A program made the position numbers and the translations under genes. From assembly GCA_050184225.1 (NCBI GenBank), contig JBFXAN010000271.1, positions 1-5,903 of the forward strand: a stretch of 5,903 nt of DNA. Reading direction: 5' to 3'. This DNA is from JBFXAN01 sp050184225. Its GTDB lineage: Bacteria > Chloroflexota > Dehalococcoidia > CAUJGQ01. The notes below the pieces were generated by a model, which saw only the letters and a program-made list of their open reading frames with translations, was not told the DNA's origin and did no database searches. Position 1 is the first letter of the stretch, and every line of letters starts with the position of its first letter. This document shows positions 1 to 4,808 of this stretch, one piece after another.

Positions 1-34
1 ACCGTTCTGGCAGACCGCGGTGTGATTTAGCAGA

Positions 35-51
35 CCACTGATACGGTATGC
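35..51 (+). promoter_or_regulatory. Possible operator upstream of the lyase operon
   Basis: The 17-mer CCACTGATACGGTATGC contains a short dyad, ATAC-g-GTAT (42-50). It matches 13 of 17 positions of CCGCTGATTCTGTATAC at 2637-2653, which lies between the FCD regulator gene and the gene divergent from it. FCD-type GntR proteins bind short palindromes close to their targets, so a shared site is plausible. A nearby direct repeat, GCAGACC(G/A)C at 10-18 and 30-38, has a 20-bp period and could also be part of a control region. The similarity was found by eye after the fact and could be chance. Confidence 0.25.
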
Positions 52-71
52 CTGGAAGCCCGCGCTCCCAG
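52..71 (+). other. Small leader hairpin upstream of the lyase gene
   Basis: CTGG-a-AGC and GCT-c-CCAG form a 7-bp stem with one A/C mismatch around a CCGC loop. It sits about 55 nt before the lyase start and has no T-run after it, so it is not a standard terminator. It may be a leader structure or a dyad protein site, or chance in G+C-rich DNA. Confidence 0.2.
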
Positions 72-113
72 ACACGAACATTTGAGCCTTGCAGCATAGA
101 CACAAGGTGAGCG

Positions 114-119
114 AAGGGA
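114..119 (+). promoter_or_regulatory. Ribosome binding site deciding the lyase start
   Basis: AAGGGA lies 8 nt before ATG 128. In-frame TTG 89 and GTG 107 have no comparable purine-rich site before them, so ATG 128 is the preferred start. Confidence 0.6.
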
Positions 120-127
120 AGTCTGGT

Positions 128-1084
128 ATGGATAGGAACCACAACGGGACGGGCGGCACGTCGCTCGAATTGCCGAGCGCCGTACTGGTCGTCGATGTCG
201 GCCCCCGCGACGGGCTCCAGAACGAAGCACACCCGGGCACAACCGCGGACAAGGTGCGGTTGGTGAACGACCTGGCCCGCGCCGGCGTGCGTCGGATCGA
301 GGCGACATCGTTCGTCAGTCCCCGCGCCGTGCCGCAGATGGCGGATGCCGCCGAGGTGATGGCGGGTATCGAACGGCTGCCGGGTACCGAGTACGCCGTG
401 CTGGTGCCCAACGCCCGCGGACTGGAGCGGGCGATTGACGCGGGCGCCGACATCGTCAACGTGGTCGTCGCCGCCAGCGAAACCTTCAACCGTCGCAACG
501 TCAACATGAGTGTTGCCGATTCAATGGCGCAGACCGCGCAGATCGTCCAGCTGGCCGGCGAGGCCGGCGTCCGCGTGACCGCCGTGCTGGCGATCTCCTT
601 CTTCTGTCCATTCGAGGGGCTGGTCCCGGAGGAGCGCGTCCTCGATCTCGTGGGGCAATTCGCCGATCTCGGTATCGTCGAGATCACGCTGGCGGATACG
701 ATCGGCGCGGCGAACCCGGCGCAGGTCTACCGGCGGGCGGTGGCTGTGGGAGAGCGCTGGCCGCATCTGGAGACGGGCATTCACCTGCACGACACGCGGG
801 GTCTCGGATTGGCCAATGCGCTCGCCGCGCTCCAAGGGGGTATGCGCCGGCTGGAAGCATCGGTCGGTGGGATCGGCGGCTGTCCCTTCGCTCCGAAGGC
901 GACCGGCAATGTCTGCTCCGAGGATCTCGTCTACATGCTGGAGTCGATGGGCGTTGCCACCGGCATCGACCTGGGCCACCTGATCGAGATCGCCCGGCGC
1001 ATCCCGGAGATCGTGCAGCATCCGGTGCCGAGCCGCATGGTGGCCGCCGGGCCGCCGGCGACCGTGCCGGCCGTTGCCGGCTGA
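128..1084 (+). CDS. Hydroxymethylglutaryl-CoA lyase family protein (DRE-TIM metallolyase)
   Basis: The 318-residue product belongs to the HMGL-like family, whose founding member splits HMG-CoA into acetyl-CoA and acetoacetate in leucine and ketone metabolism. All landmarks of human HMG-CoA lyase are present at a constant offset of 14 residues. VGPRDGLQNE has catalytic R27 and D28 (human R41/D42), and E58 matches E72. HLHD supplies metal ligands H219 and H221 (H233/H235), GGCP has C252 (C266), and TGN has N261 (N275). The length is normal for a bacterial enzyme. The start is ATG 128 with AAGGGA before it. The gene is followed after 46 bp by the DUF336 gene on the same strand, so the two are probably cotranscribed. 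Leucine-pathway partners (isovaleryl-CoA dehydrogenase, methylcrotonyl-CoA carboxylase) are not in the window, so a related acyl-CoA or hydroxyacid lyase substrate cannot be excluded. The family call is firm; the exact substrate is inferred. Confidence 0.93.
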   Translation: MDRNHNGTGGTSLELPSAVLVVDVGPRDGLQNEAHPGTTADKVRLVNDLARAGVRRIEATSFVSPRAVPQMADAAEVMAGIERLPGTEYAVLVPNARGLERAIDAGADIVNVVVAASETFNRRNVNMSVADSMAQTAQIVQLAGEAGVRVTAVLAISFFCPFEGLVPEERVLDLVGQFADLGIVEITLADTIGAANPAQVYRRAVAVGERWPHLETGIHLHDTRGLGLANALAALQGGMRRLEASVGGIGGCPFAPKATGNVCSEDLVYMLESMGVATGIDLGHLIEIARRIPEIVQHPVPSRMVAAGPPATVPAVAG

Positions 1085-1116
1085 ACCAGCCGCAGACTGT
1101 CGCGCGTCGACACGAA

Positions 1117-1124
1117 GGGGAGGA
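1117..1124 (+). promoter_or_regulatory. Ribosome binding site deciding the DUF336 gene start
   Basis: GGGGAGGA contains GGAGG (1119-1123), 7 nt before GTG 1131. It argues for this GTG rather than the in-frame TTG at 1074, which would overlap the end of the lyase gene and add 19 residues unlike the family. Confidence 0.75.
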
Positions 1125-1130
1125 AGACAG

Positions 1131-1568
1131 GTGGCGACAAGCATCGTTCGACGGACCATCAGCAGAGAGGCAGCACGACGGGCGATCGACGCCGCCGAGG
1201 CGAAGTCGCGGGAGATGAGTGTGGCGATGGTGATCGCCGTCGTGGATGAGAGCGGCACGCTCAAGTACTTCAGCCGCATGGACGGAGCGCCGTTGCTGAG
1301 CGTCGAGATCGCGAAGGACAAGGCGTATACGGCGGTGGCGTTCGGCATTCCCACGCATCAATGGTTCGACTTTATCAAGGATGACCCGCCGCTGATGCAC
1401 GGCATCACGAAGACGCCACGGCTGATCGTCTTCGGCGGCGGCTACCCGATCACGGAGGATGGTCAGGTTATCGGTGGAATCGGTGTGAGTGGCGGCCACT
1501 ACAACCAGGATATGCAGGTGGCGGAAGCCGGGTTGGTCGCACTGCAAGGGGCTGCGGCCGCTGGATGA
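1131..1568 (+). CDS. HbpS/GlcG-like heme-binding family protein (DUF336)
   Basis: This 145-residue cytosolic protein starts at GTG. It has the family's usual length and pattern: an N-terminal helix beginning about residue 10, then VVDESGTLKYFSRMDGA (37-53), then a helix SVEIAKDKAYTAVAF (57-71). The glycine-rich FGGGYPI (101-107) and VIGGIGVSGG (113-122) turns follow. There is no signal peptide or membrane segment. Members include Streptomyces HbpS, which binds heme, and GlcG of glycolate operons; most lack a proven activity and occur in catabolic operons. Here it follows the lyase gene by 46 bp, so an accessory role in the same pathway is inferred. The C-terminus is a short alanine/glycine run. 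Family membership is clear; heme binding is not shown by the sequence. Confidence 0.88.
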   Translation: MATSIVRRTISREAARRAIDAAEAKSREMSVAMVIAVVDESGTLKYFSRMDGAPLLSVEIAKDKAYTAVAFGIPTHQWFDFIKDDPPLMHGITKTPRLIVFGGGYPITEDGQVIGGIGVSGGHYNQDMQVAEAGLVALQGAAAAG

Positions 1569-1638
1569 GCCACCGCGCCGATAGCATCCTCACCGGTCGA
1601 GCCTCAACGGTTGGGTATGGTGCGAATCACGCCCGGCG
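1569..1638. other. Convergent intergenic spacer with no clear terminator
   Basis: These 70 bp separate the convergent DUF336 and regulator genes. Only a 4-bp ACCG/CGGT dyad (1592-1595 and 1608-1611) is visible, with no T-run, so there is no convincing intrinsic terminator for either gene. Confidence 0.5.
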
Positions 1639-2469
1639 TTAGAAATTGGGGAGCTCGCGGAGGATCGTGTTGAAGCCGCGGGTGATGTGGCGGCGCATCA
1701 GTGACTCGGCGAGGGCGCCGTCCCGTTCCTTGAGTGCCTCGAGGATCTCGGCGTGCTCGCGGCTGGATTCCGCCAGCTCGCGGTCGGAATACCAATAGAA
1801 CGACTGAAAGACCAGCGGCACGCTGACGATCGTGCGCAGCAGCGACTCCAGCCGGCGGTTCCGGGAGGCGCGCTGAATGCCGCGATGGATCTCGTTATTG
1901 AGGTCTGTCACCGTCCGGATCGCGGCCAATCGCTCGTCATCGCTCTGATCGGCGGATACGGTCTGCTCGACGTCCAGCATCCGGTTGTGCAGTTCGTACA
2001 GCTGGTCGAGCTCGCGGGTGGTGATGTTTGCGGCGGCGGCGTTGACGGCGAAACCTTCGAGCAGCAGGCGGAGCGCGTAGATCTCCTCGATGTCGCGGGA
2101 GTAGAGGGGCCGTACGACCAGACCGCGGTTCGGTGCGGGAGAAACCATATGGTCGGCGTGCAGCCGCGCGAGCGCATCGCGGATTCTCGTCCGGCTGACG
2201 CCGAACTCGTCGGCCAGGCGCGTTTCGATCAATCGTTCTCCCGGTGCATATCGACCCGTCAGGATCCCCTCGCGGATCGACTCATAGATCGAGCCGTTGT
2301 CGACCGCCTGATGACGGCGGGGGGTTCGCTCCGTGCCGGCCGGCTCGATCGCTGCCGGCGCCGTCACCGGCTCCACGCTGTGCGATCGACGGCGGGGCGC
2401 CCGCGAGGTCATTGATTCGTTATCGCTCTTGGCGCGCATCGCATACCGTTTCATTCCATTCGTAGCCAT
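1639..2469 (-). CDS. GntR-family transcriptional regulator, FCD (FadR) subfamily
   Basis: This 276-residue DNA-binding regulator has an N-terminal winged helix-turn-helix (about 58-122), with the family pattern in IREGILTGRYAPGERL and the recognition helix VSRTRIRDALARL (91-103). The helical FCD effector domain follows (about 125-270). Candidate metal/effector ligands are H195 (in NNEIH), H239 (in REHAEIL) and H261 (in MRRHI); N191 stands where many members have Asp. Ligands are typically small organic acids. The start at 2469 has GAGG 6 nt before it (the complement is tcacctc at 2473-2479). The roughly 57 residues before the winged helix are basic and low in order (RAPRRRSHS and a P/A/E stretch), longer than in most relatives; later starts at residues 6, 11 or 20 would shorten this but lack as good a site. 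The gene converges on the lyase/DUF336 pair and diverges from the CMD gene, so both are candidate targets, and autoregulation is likely. Confidence 0.93.
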   Translation of the reverse strand: MATNGMKRYAMRAKSDNESMTSRAPRRRSHSVEPVTAPAAIEPAGTERTPRRHQAVDNGSIYESIREGILTGRYAPGERLIETRLADEFGVSRTRIRDALARLHADHMVSPAPNRGLVVRPLYSRDIEEIYALRLLLEGFAVNAAAANITTRELDQLYELHNRMLDVEQTVSADQSDDERLAAIRTVTDLNNEIHRGIQRASRNRRLESLLRTIVSVPLVFQSFYWYSDRELAESSREHAEILEALKERDGALAESLMRRHITRGFNTILRELPNF

Positions 2470-2636
2470 GCGTCACCTCGATCGGGTGAGATAGGCCATC
2501 AATGCTCAGGATACGCACGGACTTGGCCCGGAGTACAGGCCGGGCCGCCGGCCGGCTGTGCGCATGACCGGTTCTCTTCTCGCGAATCGAGCGACGGACT
2601 GCGCTTGGTCAGACTGTTGTGCCGGGTATGCTTTGG

Positions 2637-2656
2637 CCGCTGATTCTGTATACTGA
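2637..2656 (+). promoter_or_regulatory. Candidate operator overlapping a -10-like hexamer
   Basis: GTATAC (2648-2653) is a perfect palindrome inside TCTGTATACTGA, resembling the TGTATAC core of VanR-type FCD operators as I recall them. The overlapping TATACT (2649-2654) is close to a -10 hexamer for the + strand, but no good -35 lies 16-18 bp upstream. A regulator bound here would block such a promoter. The identity of both elements is uncertain. Confidence 0.3.
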
Positions 2657-2779
2657 CCTGGCTTGTTTGGATGCAGTATGCTGCTTCCAGGTTTGCCCGG
2701 GTGCAGTGACCGGCAGATCCTCGCGACGGTCCGCTGGCACGCTCCTGCCGAGCAGGCTTCGGACAACGATTGAAACATG

Positions 2780-2784
2780 GGAGG
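2780..2784 (+). promoter_or_regulatory. Ribosome binding site deciding the CMD gene start
   Basis: GGAGG lies 6 nt before ATG 2791 and supports that start over the in-frame TTG at 2770, which would place the site inside the coding region. Confidence 0.75.
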
Positions 2785-2790
2785 GATGTC

Positions 2791-3435
2791 ATGCCACGTC
2801 TTCGTCAGGTTCCCCGCTCTGAAGCTGGACCGGAGGTCCTGAACGCCTACGAGCGCCTGTTCGGCGACCGTGACCCGGTCGCGGAGCCGGGTACGGCAAC
2901 CGGCACACCGGGCACCTGGTGGACCGTTATGGCGCTCGTTCCGGAGGTGCTCACCTCCTTCCAGGCGAGTACGCGCGCCATCTCCAACCTCTCCGCCCTG
3001 ACGCCGTACCAGAAGGAATTGGGACTGTTACGCGCCGGTTTCGGCAAGGGAAGCAAGTTCGTGTACTCCCAGCACTGCAAGGCCGCGCGGCGGGCGGGCG
3101 TGCCGGACGAGAAGATCGAAGCGGTCAGCGCCTGGGCCAGCTCGGACCTATTCACCCCGATGGAGCGGGCAGTGCTGGCCTACGCGGACGAGCTGGTGCT
3201 GGCCGACGGCCGTGTCCAGGATGCAACCTTCGCCCGGCTGCAGGAGCACCTCTCCGACGAAGCGATTCTCGAATTGACCTATGCGGTGACGCTGTACATG
3301 GCCTTTGCCGTGTTCACCCGTGGGCTGCGGTTGGAGTACGACGATGTGGACGAGCGACTGGTCGAGGTGCCGGCGCCGACCGCCGACGCCGCCGCGGCGG
3401 ACATCGGGGCGATCGTGAGCGGGTCGACACACTGA
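2791..3435 (+). CDS. Carboxymuconolactone decarboxylase/AhpD-like family protein
   Basis: This 214-residue all-alpha protein is of the CMD/AhpD superfamily. The core signature is LTPYQKELGLLRAGFGKGSKF (70-90), then YSQHCKAARRAGV (92-104), then DEKIEAVSAW; a second helical half, FTPMERAVLAYADELVLADG, follows with a DEAILELTYAVTLYMAF segment. In the family the loop before the AxxAG helix carries either the CxxC-H of peroxidatic AhpD or the histidine of decarboxylases. Here only one cysteine (C96) is present in the protein, next to H95, so an AhpD-type disulphide peroxidase is unlikely. No signal peptide is seen. It is divergent from the FCD regulator, the usual arrangement for a regulated target. 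The substrate is not evident; members range from gamma-carboxymuconolactone decarboxylase to uncharacterised catabolic enzymes. The last 20 or so residues are alanine-rich and probably disordered. Confidence 0.85.
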   Translation: MPRLRQVPRSEAGPEVLNAYERLFGDRDPVAEPGTATGTPGTWWTVMALVPEVLTSFQASTRAISNLSALTPYQKELGLLRAGFGKGSKFVYSQHCKAARRAGVPDEKIEAVSAWASSDLFTPMERAVLAYADELVLADGRVQDATFARLQEHLSDEAILELTYAVTLYMAFAVFTRGLRLEYDDVDERLVEVPAPTADAAAADIGAIVSGSTH

Positions 3436-3444
3436 GGAAGGGCG

Positions 3445-3612
3445 GCCCTCACCCCCAGCCCCTCTCCCGTCCCGACGGGAGAGGGGAGCCTGATCGGCAC
3501 GGTGCAGCCAGTATCTCCCTTGTGCCGGCAGCATCGATCGATCACGTTGGGATCATCGATTGAGTTAGGCTCCCCTCTCCCGCCGAGCGGGAGAGGGGTC
3601 GGGGGTGAGGGC
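3445..3612. repeat. Inverted-repeat element with two internal hairpins
   Basis: Two complex arms face each other across a 77-bp spacer (3491-3567). The left arm is GCCCTCACCCCC (3445-3456), then a perfect 13-bp hairpin CCCCTCTCCCGTC/GACGGGAGAGGGG (3459-3471/3474-3486), then AGCC. The right arm mirrors it: GGCT, a 12-bp hairpin CCCCTCTCCCGC/GCGGGAGAGGGG (3572-3583/3587-3598), then GGGGGTGAGGGC (3601-3612). The outer 12-mers are exact complements, as are 3476-3490 and 3568-3582. The structure can fold as two separate hairpins or one long stem. I recall similar CCCTCACCCCCAGCCCC sequences as dispersed intergenic repeats in Chloroflexota and others. It begins 9 nt after the CMD stop, so the first hairpin might also end that transcript, though no T-run follows. 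No open frame for a transposase is present. Confidence 0.85.
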
Positions 3613-3632
3613 GATCACGGAAGCAGCGGTAG

Positions 3633-3647
3633 ACGCGATTTCCGCGT
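3633..3647. promoter_or_regulatory. Short dyad upstream of the NudC gene
   Basis: ACGCG-atttc-CGCGT is a perfect 5-bp dyad with a 5-bp centre, 41 bp before the NudC start and just after the repeat element. A weak -10-like TAGTAT (3647-3652) touches it. It could be an operator or part of the promoter, but short G+C dyads are common by chance. Confidence 0.2.
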
Positions 3648-3688
3648 AGTATCTCTGGGGAATCACCATGGAGCTATGAGGTCGCGTC

Positions 3689-4594
3689 ATGCAGGAGCGC
3701 ATTCCGTTTTCGGGAAATCCCCTCGATCGAGCGTCCAATCTGCGCCGGGATGAGGCGTGGATCTACGACCAGCTGGGCGCTCAGCAGAGCCGTTATCTCG
3801 CGTTCTGGCGGCTGAACGTGCTCGTCCGTGAGGCCGAGCAGACGGAGCTGCACTGGCTTGATGCGAGCGTGCGTGACCATCTCCCATTCGACGCGACGCC
3901 TTTCTTGCTCGGCGTTCAGGAGGGTGTGGCGCACTTTGCCGTCGATCTCTCCGACCTGACAGACCCGATCTCGATCTGCGGCATTGAAGGTGCGGACTTC
4001 ACCGACGCCCGCCGGATCGCCGCCAGCCTGCCGGGGGGAGACGCTGGCATCCTCGCACAGGGTCGCGCCCTGCTCGAGTGGCACGCGCGGCATCGCTATT
4101 GTGGTACGTGCGGCGCGCCGACCGAGGTGGGTGGCGGTGGCTCGATGCGCCGCTGTACGAGCTGCGCCGCCGAGCACTTTCCTTCGCCGCACCCGGTCGT
4201 GATCATGGTGGTCTGGAACGGCGACCGTTGCCTGCTCGGCCGGGGCAAAGGCTGGGCGCCGGGACGCTACTCGGCGTTGGCCGGCTTCATCGACCAGGGC
4301 GAGACGATCGAGGAGGCGGTCGCCCGTGAAGTGAAGGAGGAGGTCGGGCTCGATGTGGACGAGGTCACCTACCAATCGTCACAGCCCTGGCCCTTCCCGA
4401 TGTCGTTGATGATCGGCTGCTTCGCACACGTCACCGACGAGTCGTTCACCGTCGATCCGGAGGAGCTCGAAGAGGCCCGCTGGTTCTCCCGCGACGAGAT
4501 CCTCCGCGCCTATGAATCACCCGAATCGGTCGACTTCGGCATTCCCGGCCGCATCGCGATTGCACATCACATCATCAAGGCGTGGAGCCAGTAG
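3689..4594 (+). CDS. nudC: NAD(+)/NADH diphosphatase, NudC type (Nudix hydrolase)
   Basis: This 301-residue cytosolic enzyme is expected to cleave NADH/NAD+ to NMN(H) and AMP and, as shown for E. coli NudC, to remove NAD caps from RNA 5' ends. Domains in order are an N-terminal Nudix-like region (about 25-130), a zinc ribbon with C138, C141, C156 and C159, then the Nudix domain. The Nudix box at 199-221 (GFIDQGE, then REVKEEVGL) has every catalytic glutamate, E214, E217 and E218. The NADH-specific SQPWPFP motif follows at 231-237, which separates NudC from other Nudix enzymes. The length lies between E. coli (257) and mycobacterial (313) forms. ATG 3689 has GAGGT (3678-3682) 6 nt before it. 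The gene is alone between two inverted-repeat elements, and its stop codon touches the second. It is a housekeeping function with no obvious tie to the catabolic neighbours. Confidence 0.95.
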   Translation: MQERIPFSGNPLDRASNLRRDEAWIYDQLGAQQSRYLAFWRLNVLVREAEQTELHWLDASVRDHLPFDATPFLLGVQEGVAHFAVDLSDLTDPISICGIEGADFTDARRIAASLPGGDAGILAQGRALLEWHARHRYCGTCGAPTEVGGGGSMRRCTSCAAEHFPSPHPVVIMVVWNGDRCLLGRGKGWAPGRYSALAGFIDQGETIEEAVAREVKEEVGLDVDEVTYQSSQPWPFPMSLMIGCFAHVTDESFTVDPEELEEARWFSRDEILRAYESPESVDFGIPGRIAIAHHIIKAWSQ

Positions 4595-4603
4595 CCGGTA
4601 GCG

Positions 4604-4631
4604 GTTAGTCGTTAGCCATTAGCCGTTAGAG
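4604..4631 (+). repeat. Left heptamer tandem repeats
   Basis: Four 7-bp units are seen: GTTAGTC, GTTAGCC, ATTAGCC, GTTAGAG. Two poorer units (GTAGCC and GTAGCG) precede them, and the first of these contains the nudC stop codon TAG. The pattern recalls the heptamer STRR repeats of cyanobacteria, but relatedness is not shown. Confidence 0.75.
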
Positions 4632-4660
4632 TGTGCTTGGATAATTAAAATGAAGCGGCA

Positions 4661-4736
4661 TTGTCATCCTGAGCGAAGCGAAGGATCTCGGACGCAGCCG
4701 TACCGCCGAGATCCTTCGCTTCGCTCAGGATGACAA
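4661..4736. repeat. Perfect 31-bp inverted repeat (hairpin)
   Basis: The arms 4661-4691 and 4706-4736 are exact reverse complements, with a loop of 14 nt (acgcagccgtaccg). In RNA this gives a very stable hairpin that could end or protect the nudC transcript, but it is not followed by a T-run. Each arm is partly repetitive inside (GCGAAGCGAAGG). Confidence 0.92.
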
Positions 4737-4768
4737 GCAGTCCGGTGGTCTTCATGCTCAAACAAGCA

Positions 4769-4789
4769 CTAACGACTAACAGCTAACAG
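4769..4789 (-). repeat. Right heptamer tandem repeats
   Basis: Three units, CTAACGA, CTAACAG and CTAACAG, are the reverse-complement counterpart of the left TTAG heptamers. They end 5 nt before the AAGGAG ribosome site of the hydrolase gene. Confidence 0.75.
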
Positions 4790-4808
4790 CTTCCAAGGAG
4801 TTTCGCCG

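Larger units (their letters stand above)
2470..2790. promoter_or_regulatory. Divergent control region between regulator and CMD genes
   Basis: This 321-bp stretch has no supportable gene; the small open frames in it lack family features and ribosome sites. It must hold promoters for both divergent genes. The visible elements cluster at 2606-2692. TGGTCAGACTG (2606-2616) is close to the TNGTNNNACNA half-sites of GntR regulators, with the last A missing. Three GTATRC motifs occur at 2626, 2648 and 2676. An interrupted dyad, ACCTGG (2656-2661)/CCAGGT (2687-2692), encloses GCAG-tatg-CTGC (2673-2684). About 100 bp lie between this cluster and each of the two genes, leaving room for leaders. Confidence 0.5.
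4597..4790. repeat. Composite inverted-repeat element between nudC and the hydrolase gene
   Basis: Both halves carry the same blocks in mirrored order. From outside in these are 7-bp TTAG tandem repeats, GTGCTTG (4633-4639; complement 4763-4769), ATGAAG (4650-4655; complement 4750-4755), and a perfect 31-bp arm (4661-4691; complement 4706-4736) around a 14-nt centre. Spacing between blocks differs by a few bases on the two sides, which points to old arms that have gained small insertions or deletions. The 31-bp arm contains TCATCCTGAGCGAAGCGAAG, which I recall as a widely dispersed bacterial repeat. No transposase frame is present, so a non-autonomous, MITE-like or REP-like element fits. The element runs from near the nudC stop codon to 4 nt before the ribosome site of the next gene. 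Confidence 0.85.

Noticed and set aside
521..1547. Two long minus-strand open frames (277 and 287 codons) across the lyase and DUF336 genes
   Set aside because: They are antisense to two well-recognised genes, read as low-complexity arginine/histidine-rich protein, and show no family motif. They are products of G+C-rich codon bias.
1753..2415. 220-codon plus-strand open frame across the regulator gene
   Set aside because: It is antisense to a clear GntR/FCD protein and has no recognisable domain.
2499..2792. Small minus-strand open frames (90-97 codons) in the divergent intergenic region
   Set aside because: They have no family features and no convincing ribosome site, and they cover the likely control region. 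A small gene is not excluded but cannot be supported.
2919..3563. 214-codon plus-strand frame overlapping the CMD gene and running into the repeat
   Set aside because: It is the alternate frame of a recognised gene; the translation is low-complexity G/R-rich and its end lies in the repeat element.
3502..3753. 83-codon frame starting in the first repeat element
   Set aside because: It is composed largely of repeat sequence and overlaps the start of nudC in another frame.
4604..4789. CRISPR array
   Set aside because: The repeat units are 7 bp and directly tandem, with no spacers of regular length.
3445..4790. Composite transposon or insertion sequence carrying nudC
   Set aside because: The two flanking elements are of different families, no transposase is present, and no target-site duplication was seen.
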